From positions 124,001 through 188,000 of the forward strand of contig NC_015740.1 of assembly GCF_000219605.1 (NCBI RefSeq): DNA of 64,000 bases. The letters are read 5' to 3'. Positions 28,679 through 38,685 of the stretch are shown here, in pieces. Numbering within the stretch: the first letter of the stretch is position 1; every line of letters begins with the position of its first letter. This stretch comes from Stutzerimonas stutzeri. GTDB taxonomy: Bacteria; Pseudomonadota; Gammaproteobacteria; Pseudomonadales; Pseudomonadaceae. The position numbers and the translations under genes were made by a program. The notes below the pieces were generated by a model, which had not been told where the DNA came from, searched no databases, and was given only the letters and a program-made list of their open reading frames with translations.

Positions 28679-29820
28679 GTTGGCCTTCGGTTAAACTGGC
28701 AGATGTTTGTAACGTCATAATGGGGCAGGCGCCAGAGGGCTCCTCATATAACGAAGCCGGTGAGGGCATTCCGCTACTGGCTGGTGCTGGAGATTTTGGA
28801 GAGATAACTCCTATTCCAAAAAAATTTACTACTGAGGCAAGTAAGCTTTCCCAGTCCGGTGATTTGATACTTTGTATTCGAGCGACAATTGGGGATTTGA
28901 ATTGGAGTGATAGAGCTTACTGCCTTGGTCGGGGCGTAGCGGGATTGAGAGTTATTGAAGATAAGCTTGACGCTTCCTATCTTTGGCATTTCATCTGTAC
29001 CCATAAGCACGAGCTAGCATCAAAGGGAACTGGATCAACGTTTAAGCAGGTTAATCGGACACATATAGCTGAGTGGGAAATCCCCTTCCCACCCCTGCCT
29101 GAACAAAAGCGCATCGCCGCCATCCTCGACAAGGCCGACGCCATCCGCCGCAAACGCCAGCAAGCCATCCAGCTCGCCGACGACTTCCTCCGCGCCGTGT
29201 TTCTGGACATGTTCGGCGAGCTTGTCACGTCTTCTGGGTATGCAAACTCGCAAAAGTACAAGCTGCTGGAGTTGGTTGATTATATTGACTATAGAGGTAA
29301 GACTCCTGAGAAGTCAGAGTCTGGAATTCCTTTGATAACGGCAAAAAACGTCAAGAGTGGTTATGTCGATGATGAGCCGAGAGAGTATATTCCCGAAGAA
29401 AACTATGACGCATGGATGACGAGAGGTTTTCCCAAAAGAAACGATGTTCTCTTTACTACTGAGGCGCCGCTCGGAAATGTTGCCTTGTTAGGGGAGTATG
29501 AGAAGGTTGCAATTGGTCAGCGTTTGGTCGCTCTGCGATCCAAAGGAAAGGTGACTCATGAATACCTCCAGTTCTTGCTGCTGCATCCTTTTGTTCAAGA
29601 CTTAATTTATGCCCGATCTTCCGGCAGTACGGTAAAAGGAATTCGCACAAAAGAGCTTTATACTATTGAGCTTCCAGTGCCGGAAATGCAAAAGCAAAGA
29701 GAGTTTTCAGCTATTTATTGGAAAAGCAAATCGCTCACGAGCAATCAAGAGTCTGCACATCAACTGGATGTGTTGAACTTCGGTGCGTTGTCTCAAAAAG
29801 CCTTTGCTGGCCAGCTGTAG
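28675..29820 (+). CDS. hsdS: HsdS, specificity subunit of a type I restriction system
   Basis: DNA-recognition subunit of 381 residues. It has two target-recognition domains separated by the conserved spacer PPLPEQKRIAAILDKADAIRRKRQQAIQL (residues about 139-167 in total). The first domain covers about residues 1-140 and the second about 185-381. Base composition is visibly more AT-rich in the two recognition domains than in the surrounding DNA, as is common for swapped specificity modules. The GTG start overlaps hsdM. With hsdM truncated and no hsdR in the window it can no longer form a complete enzyme here, although it might still serve an hsdM elsewhere. Confidence 0.9.
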   Translation: MSWPSVKLADVCNVIMGQAPEGSSYNEAGEGIPLLAGAGDFGEITPIPKKFTTEASKLSQSGDLILCIRATIGDLNWSDRAYCLGRGVAGLRVIEDKLDASYLWHFICTHKHELASKGTGSTFKQVNRTHIAEWEIPFPPLPEQKRIAAILDKADAIRRKRQQAIQLADDFLRAVFLDMFGELVTSSGYANSQKYKLLELVDYIDYRGKTPEKSESGIPLITAKNVKSGYVDDEPREYIPEENYDAWMTRGFPKRNDVLFTTEAPLGNVALLGEYEKVAIGQRLVALRSKGKVTHEYLQFLLLHPFVQDLIYARSSGSTVKGIRTKELYTIELPVPEMQKQREFSAIYWKSKSLTSNQESAHQLDVLNFGALSQKAFAGQL

Positions 29821-29834
29821 ATAAGGAAATCCCC

Positions 29835-29960
29835 ATGCGCCTCAAGTCCGTCAAGCTCACCCATTTCCGCGGTTACCGCACCACTACCGTCATTCCCATA
29901 GACGAAGCCATAACCGGCATCGTTCGTCGTGATGACTGCGGTATGTCGAAAGCTTACTAA
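29835..29960 (+). pseudogene. N-terminal fragment of an OLD-like AAA ATPase
   Basis: A 41-codon frame with a good ribosome site (AAGGAAATCCCCATG) encodes MRLKSVKLTHFRGYR, then IPIDEAITGIVRRDDCGMSKAY and a stop. The first half is typical for AAA ATPases of the OLD/RecF type; the segment at the end falls where the Walker A motif (usually GxNxxGKS) should be, but lacks the lysine. The remaining several hundred residues are missing. It most likely represents the third gene of the former restriction operon, cut at the join to the dynamin operon. Confidence 0.65.
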
Positions 29961-31828
29961 TAAAACAATATATAACGCGCCCGCAATCGCTCTGGAAAGC
30001 TCCAGGCACACTTATACAGCAAGCATCCATATAGGTAGTTTTATGCTCGACACACAAAAGGCTCTTCTTGATTATCTAAATTCCTTGGCTCAGGTCATCG
30101 AGAACGTTCGTACGGCTGAGCTGGATATCAATGGCGAGCCTGCACAGACGCAGGCGTTTGCGCAGGCGGTTGCCGAGCGCGAATTGCTGGTGCCCGTGGT
30201 GGGTGCGTTCAGCGCCGGTAAATCATCACTGCTCAATGCCATCATCGGCAGCAGCATTCTGCCGATGGATATCAAGCCCGAAACCGCTATCCCAACCGAG
30301 TTGCGCCACGATGCGCAGGAGCGGCTGGAGGCTCTGTTTGCCGATGGCCGTACCGAGCGATTCGGCATTGAGCAGTTGCCTGCCCTGCAGGAGCGGGCGG
30401 AAGAGCTTCAGCTATTGCGGCTGTACATCAACCGTCCGGCGTTGAAGGGGCTGGCGCCACTGGTGCTGGTGGATATGCCCGGTTTCAATTCGCCGCTCGA
30501 TGCCCATAACAAAGCCATCGCCCACTACATCGGCGAAGGGGCGCACTATCTGTTTGTGGTCAGTGTTGAAGAGGGGTCGTTGCACAAGCAGATCCTGCGC
30601 AATATGGATGAAGTCACTCTCATGGGGCGCAACTTCAGCGTTTGCGTGAACAAGGCAGATCTCAAGCCCGTTGCTGATGTGCAGGGCATTTGCGACTACA
30701 TCAGCGAGCAACTCGAGGATGAGGGCTTTCCGGCCACGGTGTGTGCTGTCAGCAAAAACGATATCTCCTCCGTCAACGCCATGCTGGGCAGCTTCAATCC
30801 AGAGGCGCTGTTCGGCTCAATTTTCCAGCCTGAACTGCTCCAGCAAAATTTTGCCATCGAAAGCACGCTGTGTACGGCGCTGGATGGGCTTAACAGCGAC
30901 AAGGAAAGTAACGAGCAGAAAATTGCTGAGATAGAAGATGCCTTGCGCGCCTTGGAGAAAGAGCGTGAGCAGCAAACCCAGGCAAACAGTGCCGGGAATC
31001 TGGAGCGCATTGTCGATGAGGTGTTGCGTAGCGTGCACACACGCCTTGCCGGCTCTGTAGATGAGATGGCCCGCGCGGCCTTGCGCAGCCAGGATGAGAT
31101 GACCCGTATCATCTCCGATGAAGTTCGCAGCGGTCTGACTGTAGGGCTGAAGCGGGCTACAGACAGTATGTCCGCCCATATGGTGAATGAGTTTAGCCAG
31201 CATGTAAGTGGCTCCCTGCGCCCGGAGCTGCATCTCACACAGAGCAACTGGACAGACAGCTTGCTGCAAACACTGCAAACGCAACTGCTGCCAGGCCTGC
31301 TTTCGGCTATCGGCGGTCAAGCTGGTGGCGCGGCCAGCGCGTTGTTAACCACTGTGCCAGGTCTGGCAGCGGCGCGTCTTATTCCCAATCCCATCGTGCA
31401 GGTAGTGGTTACCATCCTGCCCAGTCTGCTCGGCGCGCTTTTCGGGCGCATTAGCGAGGGGCAAAAGCTGGAGCAGGCCAAGGACGCTATTCGCACACAG
31501 GTACTGCCGGATGTGGAGCGCGGCCTGCGCCCAGAAATCAGCAGCTTCCTGCTCCAGGCGCAGGAAGAAATCGTGCGAGCTGTCTCTGATGCTTTTGACC
31601 AGCAGATCAAAGCGCAAAAAGACATTTTGGAAAAAATCAATCAGCAAGCCGAGAGCGGCAATCTTGAGGCGCGGATCCGGGTATTGGAAGAAGCGCTTGC
31701 TGCGGATTCCACACCATCCGGCCACCCAGTCCACGCTCATCTGGCCAGGCATTCCACGGCCATCTGGCCACCTGTTCCACGGCCATCCGGCCGGGCAGTC
31801 GGAGCGCAGCGACGCAGGGGTTGCATTG

Positions 31829-32584
31829 TTAGTCTGAGGTGCCCGGTGTCGTCAATTTCTTCGTCTGTTTGCGCATCGATTCGCCCTTGAGGTTGATCCG
31901 ATAAGCGTTGTGCACCAGGCGGTCGAGGATGGCATCGGCCAGGGTCGGATCGCCGATCAGTTCGTGCCAGTTGTCCACGGGCATTTGGCTGGTCACGAGG
32001 GTCGAGCGCTGGCCGTAGCGGTCGTCCAGTAGCTCCAGCATGTCACGGCGCTGTTCAACGGTGAACGGGGCCAGACCCCAGTCATCAAGGATCAGCAGGT
32101 CGGTCTTGGCATAGCCGCTCATCAGCTTGGCGAAGCGCCCGTCGCCGTGGGCTAGGCCCAACTCTTCCAGCAGGCGTGGCAAGCGCAGGTAACGCACGCT
32201 GTAACCCTCTCGGCAGGCCTGGTGGGCCAGGGCGCAGGCCAGCCAGGTTTTACCCACGCCGGTGGGGCCGCCGATGATCAGGTTGAGGCCGTCGCGTAGC
32301 CACTGGCCGCCGCTCAGTTGCAGGATCAGCGCCTTATCCAGCCCGCGCGGGCTGCGGTAGTCGATGTCTTCGAGGCAGGCGTTGTGCTTGAGCCGGGCCT
32401 GGCGCAGGCGGCTGCTGAGGCGCTTGTCGTCGCGTTCGGTCAGTTCGCGGTCGACCAACAGGCCGAGGCGTTCCTCGAAGCTCAGGCTGTTGATGTCGGG
32501 GGTTTTCAGTTGCTCGGCGAGTGCCTTGAGCATGCCGGTCAGGCGCAGGGTCTGGAGCTTGTCCAGGGTCGGATGGGGCAGCAT
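31829..32584 (-). CDS. istB: IS21-family helper ATPase IstB (copy 2)
   Basis: AAA+ helper of 251 residues. Walker A is GGPTGVGKTWLACAL near residue 105 and Walker B DLLILDDWGLAPF near 165. The start MLPHPTLDKLQTLRLTGM at 32584 was chosen by homology; a much longer upstream frame overlaps istA and is not credible. It lies 17 bp after istA. Confidence 0.93.
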   Translation of the reverse strand: MLPHPTLDKLQTLRLTGMLKALAEQLKTPDINSLSFEERLGLLVDRELTERDDKRLSSRLRQARLKHNACLEDIDYRSPRGLDKALILQLSGGQWLRDGLNLIIGGPTGVGKTWLACALAHQACREGYSVRYLRLPRLLEELGLAHGDGRFAKLMSGYAKTDLLILDDWGLAPFTVEQRRDMLELLDDRYGQRSTLVTSQMPVDNWHELIGDPTLADAILDRLVHNAYRINLKGESMRKQTKKLTTPGTSD

Positions 32585-32601
32585 GGTGGGATTCCTTGGG
32601 G

Positions 32602-34116
32602 TCAGTGGTAGTAGGCGGGGCCGCGCAGGTTGGCGTGGTCGTCCGGCAGCAGGGGCAGGTTGGCTTGAGCCAACGGCAGGTTTTCCAGCCCCTGGCGCAG
32701 GATCGATTCGAGGCTCTTGTAGCTGCACGCGCCGAGGCTGAGGGCGCGACGGCAGGCCAACTCCAAGCGCACTTCGCCATGGGTCTTGCCCAGGCGCAGG
32801 ATGCCCAGGCAGGCCCGGTAGCCCTGCTGCGGATGGATGCGCCGTTCGAGGATGTGCCGGATCACGCCGGCCGTGTTCGGCCCGGTCTGCTCGGCCCAGC
32901 GGATCAGCCGCTGCGGCGTCCACTCGGCATGCTCGCGATGGCTCTTGGGCATGTGCTCGGCCTGCGTGCTGTGCCTGCCCTTGTGCATTGAGCGAAGGTG
33001 ACTGGCCACCCGCTGATTGGCGTGGAAGCACTCCACCGTGCGCGCTGTCAGGCGTACTTCCAGTTGTTTCTTCACCAGTTGGTACGGCACCGAGTAGTAG
33101 TGCCCATCGACCTCGACGTGGTAGTCGATGTGCACCCGCGCCTTCTTCCACTCGGCGTAGACGTAGGGTTGCTCCGGCAGGGGGCGCAGCGCCGGACGAT
33201 CCAGAGCTTCGAAGGCCGACTGCCGGGAGCCCGGCAGCTTGCGAAACGGTCGTCGGTTGAGCCGCTCCAGCAATAAGGCGATGGCGCTGTTGAGTTCATC
33301 CAGGGAGAAGAACTGCCGATTCCTCAGCGCGGCGAGGATCCAGCGCTCGACCACCTGCACGCCGACCTCGGCCTTGGCCTTGTCGCGCGGTTTACGCGCC
33401 CGCGCCGGCACCACCGCCACGCCATAGTGCTCGGCCAGATCGCGGTAGCTCGGGTTGATGTCCGGCTCGTAGCGATGGCTCTTACTCACCGCGCTGCGCA
33501 GGTTGTCCGGCACCACGATCTCCGGCACGCCGCCGAGGAAGGCAAAGCAGCGGGTATGCGAGCCCAGCCAGTCCGGCAGCTGCTGCGACCAGGTGGCTTC
33601 GGCGAAGGTGTAGCTGGACGCACCGAGCACCGCGACGAACACCTGCGCCTGGCGGATCTCGCCGCTGTGGCGGTCGATCACCGGCACCGTCTGCCCGGCG
33701 TAGTCGACGAACAACTTCTCGCCGACGCGGTGCTCCTGGCGCATCACCACGTCCAGCTTGCCCTGCCAGGCCCGGTAGTGCTCGCAGAACCAGCTGTACT
33801 GAAAGCCTTTCGGCTGGCTCAGGCGATACTCCTGCCAGAGCAGCGCCAAGGTCACGCCCGGCCGGCGTAGCTCGGCATGCACCCAAGACCAATCAGGCAG
33901 TGGCCGCTGCTCGCTGGGCACTGCCGGCGCCGGTGGGAACAGCTGCTGTTCCAGCTCGGAATCGGACAACGAACAGGGCCAACTGAGGCCGCTGGCGGCA
34001 AAGCGGTTGAGGTAATCGCCGACGGTGACACGACCGATCTGCACGCTGACCGCAATCTGGCGAGCCGATAGCCCGACCTCGAACTTGAGACGAAGTACTT
34101 CGCGAATCTTACGCAT
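32602..34116 (-). CDS. istA: IS21-family transposase IstA (copy 2)
   Basis: Transposase of 504 residues with N-terminal HTH (LSARQIAVSVQIGRVTVGDYL) and rve catalytic core: first aspartate in GEKLFVDYAGQTV, second in PEIVVPDNLRSAV, glutamate in KAEVGVQVVERWIL. GGAG lies 9 bases before the ATG at 34116; a GTG start at 34131 is also open. It belongs to a different IS21 subgroup from copy 1. Confidence 0.93.
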   Translation of the reverse strand: MRKIREVLRLKFEVGLSARQIAVSVQIGRVTVGDYLNRFAASGLSWPCSLSDSELEQQLFPPAPAVPSEQRPLPDWSWVHAELRRPGVTLALLWQEYRLSQPKGFQYSWFCEHYRAWQGKLDVVMRQEHRVGEKLFVDYAGQTVPVIDRHSGEIRQAQVFVAVLGASSYTFAEATWSQQLPDWLGSHTRCFAFLGGVPEIVVPDNLRSAVSKSHRYEPDINPSYRDLAEHYGVAVVPARARKPRDKAKAEVGVQVVERWILAALRNRQFFSLDELNSAIALLLERLNRRPFRKLPGSRQSAFEALDRPALRPLPEQPYVYAEWKKARVHIDYHVEVDGHYYSVPYQLVKKQLEVRLTARTVECFHANQRVASHLRSMHKGRHSTQAEHMPKSHREHAEWTPQRLIRWAEQTGPNTAGVIRHILERRIHPQQGYRACLGILRLGKTHGEVRLELACRRALSLGACSYKSLESILRQGLENLPLAQANLPLLPDDHANLRGPAYYH

Positions 34117-34427
34117 GGATAAACGCTCCACGACGACCTCTCTGCTTCGAAAAAGAGGTCGATGGTAGTGAAGAAATCCTGCGTAGCTGCCTACCCGGTT
34201 GGGTGGCCGGATGGCCGTGGAATCAGTGGTCGGATACGCGTGGAATGGGTGGCCGGATCACCGTGGAATCGGTGGTCAGATGCTCATGGAATGGGTGGCC
34301 AGATGACCGTGGAATCCGCAGCGCTTGCCGAGGTGCGTGCGCTGGCTCATGCGCATTTGCAGGCCGCGAAGCAGTAATGCAGCGAGTACCACCGCAAGTA
34401 GCTGTTTATACATTTAAGGAAGAGATC

Positions 34428-36671
34428 ATGCTCGTCGAGCAACGCATCGAAAAACTCGTGAATGGCATGCAAAAGCTGAATGCCATTGTCTCCAAATACC
34501 CCGGTCCCGGTTTCACTGACGGCGTTTATGGCGATTCAGCGCCGCTTAAACCGGAAACGGTACAGCGTGATGCGAACGCAATGGCTCAGGAAGGGCGCAA
34601 TCTGCGCGTTGGCATCATTGGCAGGGTCAAGGCAGGCAAGTCTTCACTGCTCAACGCGTTGATGTTCGCCGGTAAGGATGTATTGCCCAAAGCCGCTACG
34701 CCGATGACCGCTTCGTTGACGGTTCTGCGCTACAGCGAGCAGGCCAACCCCTATGCCGAGGTGGAGTATTTCCTCCCGGAAGATGTTAACGATATGCGCC
34801 TGCTGGCAGAGGAGTATGACGAGCGCTTCCGAATTGCCTTGGCTGAAAGGCAGAAAGCCGCCGAAGAAAAGGCGGCCCGCCCAGGTGCCCGCGCTTTGCC
34901 AAAACCAGACCCGGAGCGTCTCAAGGCCTCGGTAAAACGTGAGTTGGATGCCGACCCAAGATTGGGCGGTGCTAAGGATATGTATGAACGTATCCGCGTT
35001 GCCGGTGGCTTGCCAGCCAATGAAACTCAGCGCATCGAAGGGCGCGATCTGGCGGACCTGCAAACCAAGCTGGCCGATTATGTCGGTGCAGGAGGGCGCT
35101 TCACGCCCTTCACCAAGTGTCTGTCGCTGTATTTACCGCTACCGGCGCTAGAAGGCGTGGATGTAGTCGATACCCCCGGCGTGAATGACCCTATTCGCTC
35201 CCGTGAAGAGCGTACCATGGAGGAACTGCACAATTGTGATGTGGTTTTCGTGGTCAGCCCTTCGGGGCAGTTTCTGAACCAACAGGATCTGGAGCTGATG
35301 GGCCGTCTGACCTACAAGGATGGCGTGCGCGAGGTCTTTCTTGTCGCCAGCCAAATTGACGGTCAGTTGTTTGGCAGCGAGCGTGATAAACACGAAGGCC
35401 GCCTTCCCGACGTGTTGCAAGGGCTGCGGCGCACCTTGGCAAGCCAGGCCGGAAGCTCCCTCGGGGCTATCCCAGGCGGCAATCGGGGCCTGGACACGCT
35501 TAAAAGCCAACTGGCAGAGCGCCTCGTTGTCACCTCCAGCGTTGCCTATGCCCTGTTGACCCACCCCGAATCCGATTGGGATGACAACGCACGCCATACC
35601 TGGTCGCTGCTGAGTACAGGTTATCCGGCGGAGTGCGTGCAAGTGGCCAGCGCTAAGAGCCACCTCGAGGCTATGGCCGGCATTGCGCAAACCGAGCTCA
35701 TGCTTGAGCAGGTGCGTGGGCGTAAGCAGGCCATCACTGAAGAAAAGATCAACGCTTTTCTGGATGACCAAGCCAAGGCCTTGCGCGGATACCTGGACGG
35801 CGCACCAGAGGCTGTACGGCGTAACCGTGAAGAGATCGTCAATGCCAAGGCCGGCGACCTGGAAGAAAAGCTCAGCGCCATGCAAAGCTTCCGTGAAGCG
35901 GCTGTTCTGGCAACCAATGTTGCCGTGGGGGATATTGCAGAGGACGCCGGGGAGAGCTTGCGCAGGCAATTAAACAGTAAGATCCAAGAACTTTTCAGCG
36001 GTGCTCAAAATACGGCTGAGCAGTCGAAAGACTATGAGGTCGAATACACAGATCCAAGTACTTTACGCAAGTTCGCTAGCCTCCTTACTTTGGGGTTAGT
36101 TAGTGCCGAGCGCACATCAAAAACAGTCCAGACCATTGATTCCACTAAAATTCGCAGTGCGCTCGAGGGTTTTCAGGCGTCATTCAGCACTCAAATAACC
36201 ACACTTGTCGATAACACTCGTCAAGGGCTGCGCAAGAAAATCGAAGCAGGAATTCTGGCGGCTCTGCGAGAGCACAAAGTTGTCAACGATCGGGATATCG
36301 ATACTACCCGTCTCGCGCAAGCGTGCAGGTCCGCCTTGGCCATGGTCCGGGACTTCGATGATCCTGAGCTGCCTTCACTGCCATCCAACCTGATGCAAAA
36401 CGGCACATTGAAAGGCAGTGACGCCAGCAGTTATGAAAGCGCTGCCCTGGAATATCTGGCACAACTGAAAAAATTGGCCGCCAAAGAAGCGCGTGTTCTG
36501 ACAAAGAGTTTCGAAGAGCGCTTAAATGCTGCCGATGTGGGTAATGCGCTGTTTGCGCATTACGAAGAGCATCTCAATGGAATCAAAGCGCAGATCCAAG
36601 ACAGGGATAAAACCTTGCAGCGCTACGACGAGCTGTTGGTCGAGCTCCAGGAGCTGCAAAGTTATGTCTGA
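34428..36671 (+). CDS. Dynamin-like GTPase 2
   Basis: Intact 747-residue member of the dynamin superfamily and the centre of the three-gene set. G1 is GRVKAGKSSLLNAL near residue 65, G2 the threonine in AATPMTASLTVL, G3 VVDTPGVND near 247. The fourth motif reads VASQIDG instead of N/TKxD, so base recognition may be altered. A long charged insertion (about residues 130-180) lies between G2 and G3. The C-terminal half is helical, as expected for a dynamin stalk. The ATG at 34428 follows AAGGAAGAG; an in-frame ATG at 34377 overlapping the stop of gene 1 is possible. The stop overlaps the start of gene 3. Membrane remodelling as part of a multi-GTPase complex is inferred. Confidence 0.85.
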   Translation: MLVEQRIEKLVNGMQKLNAIVSKYPGPGFTDGVYGDSAPLKPETVQRDANAMAQEGRNLRVGIIGRVKAGKSSLLNALMFAGKDVLPKAATPMTASLTVLRYSEQANPYAEVEYFLPEDVNDMRLLAEEYDERFRIALAERQKAAEEKAARPGARALPKPDPERLKASVKRELDADPRLGGAKDMYERIRVAGGLPANETQRIEGRDLADLQTKLADYVGAGGRFTPFTKCLSLYLPLPALEGVDVVDTPGVNDPIRSREERTMEELHNCDVVFVVSPSGQFLNQQDLELMGRLTYKDGVREVFLVASQIDGQLFGSERDKHEGRLPDVLQGLRRTLASQAGSSLGAIPGGNRGLDTLKSQLAERLVVTSSVAYALLTHPESDWDDNARHTWSLLSTGYPAECVQVASAKSHLEAMAGIAQTELMLEQVRGRKQAITEEKINAFLDDQAKALRGYLDGAPEAVRRNREEIVNAKAGDLEEKLSAMQSFREAAVLATNVAVGDIAEDAGESLRRQLNSKIQELFSGAQNTAEQSKDYEVEYTDPSTLRKFASLLTLGLVSAERTSKTVQTIDSTKIRSALEGFQASFSTQITTLVDNTRQGLRKKIEAGILAALREHKVVNDRDIDTTRLAQACRSALAMVRDFDDPELPSLPSNLMQNGTLKGSDASSYESAALEYLAQLKKLAAKEARVLTKSFEERLNAADVGNALFAHYEEHLNGIKAQIQDRDKTLQRYDELLVELQELQSYV

Positions 36672-37493
36672 CTTATTGCTCACGCCTCAGTTGGAGCCTG
36701 CGCTTACGCGCCTGAAAAGCATCTGGCCATGGGGCCGCAAGGGGCTGATCGAGCAGCTTCAGCAGCACATCACAGCCGCCGATGAGCATACGGTGCGCAT
36801 GCAGGCCTTGCGCCAAAGCATCGAGGCTGAGCTGGCTAGGGTCAATGCCGAGCTCGCCAGAGCTGAAAGTGATCTTGAGCAATGGCAATCGCAGCATGAG
36901 CAGTTACAGGCAGCGCACTCTGCGCAAACGCAGCAGCTGCTAGAGCGCTCAATCGCCTATGAAACGCTACAAGAGACGCACAAGCAGCTCCAGCTCGAGT
37001 ACGAAACGCTCGGCAACACGGCGGCTTTAATCGAGAGCCGCTACAACTTGGTTTGCAATATCCTCAATTCCAAGCCGGCCGAAAATGCTGCCCTGAGCGA
37101 GCTAAAGGGTTGGTTGGCAGGCGAGTTCGCCCGAGACGTGCAGAGGCTCGAGTTGCCTGCCGATGTCACCAGTCCGGCTTTGGAGCAGGCGAACGCTATC
37201 GGATTGCATGCGGAACTTATTAGTGACTCGCCTGCGCTGCGCACCAAGTTCCTGGTAGCAGTGGCTGGTGGTTTCAGCAGCGGCAAGTCATCTTTCGTCA
37301 CCAGTTTTATGCGCAAGGAGTATTCGCAGTTGCTGGCAAAGGGTATTCAACCGGTAACAGCGATTCCAACCTATGTGATGCCTGGCTGCGAACTCTCGAT
37401 TTATGGGCACACCAGCAAAGGCGCACACGTTGAGTTATCGAAGGATGAATATGCTCAACTGACGCATGACTTCATTGCGAACATGGGCTTTAG

Positions 37494-38685
37494 GGAAACT
37501 CTGAAGAAGACTTCCTGATTTTGGCAAGATCCCCGGACTCCACTCACCGAGTTTTCCGATGAAGCAGATGACCTTCGCCGATGCCGAGTACGCCGGCAAG
37601 CGCAAGCAGACCCGCAAAGAGCTGTTCCTGATCGAGATGGATCGGGTGGTGCCCTGGAAGGGGCTGATAGCCCTGATCGACCCGCACTACCCCAAGGGCG
37701 AAGGTGGTCGCCCAGCCTACCCGTTGATGGCGATGCTGCGCGTACATCTGATGCAGAACTGGTTTGGCTACAGCGACCCGGCGATGGAGGAAGCGCTGTA
37801 CGAGACCACCATCCTGCGCCAGTTTGCTGGACTGAGCCTGGAGCGCATTCCGGACGAAACCACCATCCTCAACTTCCGCCGCCTGCTGGAGAAACACGAA
37901 CTGGCCGCCGGCATCCTGGCTGTGATCAATGGCTACCTGGGTGACCGAGGTTTGTCGTTGCGCCAAGGCACCATCGTCGATGCCACGCTGATCAATGCGC
38001 CGAGTTCGACCAAGAATAAAGACAGCAAACGCGACCCGGAAATGCACCAGACCAAGAAGGGTAACCAGTACTACTTCGGCATGAAGGCGCACATCGGCGT
38101 GGATGACGAGTCGGGTTTGGTGCACAGCGTAGTAGGCACTGCCGCCAACGTGGCGGACGTTACCCAAGTCGACAAGTTGTTGCATGGCGAGGAAAACGTG
38201 GTCTGCGCTGATGCCGGTTATACCGGTGTCGAGAAGCGTGCCGAACATGATGGTCGTGAGGTGATCTGGCAGGTGGCGGCACGGCGCAGCACTTACAAGA
38301 AACTGGGCAAGAGCAGCCCGCTTTACAAAGCCAGGCGCAAGATCGAGAAGGCCAAAGCCCAGGTGCGGGCCAAGGTCGAACACCCGTTCCGGGTGATCAA
38401 GCGCCAATTTGGCTATGTGAAGACGCGCTTCCGTGGCCTGGCAAAGAACACCGCGCAACTGGTGACACTCTTCGCGCTGTCGAATCTGTGGATGGCTCGA
38501 CGACATTTACTGACGAATGCAGGAGAGGTGCGCCTGTAATGTGGAAAATGGCTGCTGCGAGGTGCTCGCGGCGGCTAAAAACACAGAAATAAGCGGGCGA
38601 TCTGATCGTTTTTGATCGGTTGACCGCTTTCAAAATCGGCGGAGGCTGAAGTCAGCCAGAAATACAGGGCTACTTCAGACCATCC
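37494..38685. mobile_element. IS5-family insertion sequence in dynamin-like gene 3 (copy 2)
   Basis: A 1,192-bp element with the same ends as copy 1 (GGAAACTCTGAAGAAGAC and, inverted, GGATGGTCTGAAGTAGCC) and the same target sequence, TTAG, duplicated at 37490-37493 and 38686-38689. It carries one intact transposase gene on the plus strand. Many silent differences from copy 1 show the two are not a recent duplication. Confidence 0.92.
37559..38539 (+). CDS. IS5-family transposase (copy 2)
   Basis: DDE transposase of 326 residues, nearly the same protein as copy 1 but with the canonical FGMKAHIGVDDE. Catalytic residues lie in TIVDATLINAP, CADAGYTGVEK and AKVEHPFRVIKRQ. It is complete and probably active. 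Confidence 0.95.
   Translation: MKQMTFADAEYAGKRKQTRKELFLIEMDRVVPWKGLIALIDPHYPKGEGGRPAYPLMAMLRVHLMQNWFGYSDPAMEEALYETTILRQFAGLSLERIPDETTILNFRRLLEKHELAAGILAVINGYLGDRGLSLRQGTIVDATLINAPSSTKNKDSKRDPEMHQTKKGNQYYFGMKAHIGVDDESGLVHSVVGTAANVADVTQVDKLLHGEENVVCADAGYTGVEKRAEHDGREVIWQVAARRSTYKKLGKSSPLYKARRKIEKAKAQVRAKVEHPFRVIKRQFGYVKTRFRGLAKNTAQLVTLFALSNLWMARRHLLTNAGEVRL

Larger units (their letters stand above)
31701..34320. mobile_element. IS21-family element in dynamin-like gene 1 (copy 2)
   Basis: A 2,620-bp element with inverted ends TGCGGATTCCAC and a perfect 8-bp target duplication (GCGCTTGC). Both ends carry multiple copies of a repeat of the type GGCCGGATGGCCGTGGAAT (clearest at 34203-34318), the usual multiple transposase-binding sites of this family. 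It encodes istA and istB on the minus strand and looks intact. Confidence 0.93.
30043..34377 (+). pseudogene. Dynamin-like GTPase 1 (LeoA-like), interrupted by IS21
   Basis: First of three consecutive dynamin-superfamily GTPases. Motifs: G1 GAFSAGKSSLLN near residue 55, G2 threonine in PETAIPTEL, G3 VLVDMPGFNS, G4 VNKADL. A C-terminal hydrophobic paddle-like region (LLSAIGGQAGGAASALL, then NPIVQVVVTILPSLLGALFG) could insert in membranes. IS21 copy 2 lies in codon 553 with an 8-bp duplication GCGCTTGC (31693-31700 and 34321-34328). Removing it joins ALAEVRALAHAHLQAAKQ and stop at 34377, giving 568 residues. As it stands the product lacks only the last 15 or so native residues and gains a short foreign tail, so partial function is possible. 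The ATG at 30043 is preceded by AGG at 8 bases. Size and position fit LeoA-type proteins (inference). Confidence 0.85.

Noticed and set aside
34203..34318. Tandem repeats resembling a short CRISPR-like array
   Set aside because: The repeats are irregular, lie at the end of the IS21 element and have counterparts at its other end, so they are transposase-binding repeats.
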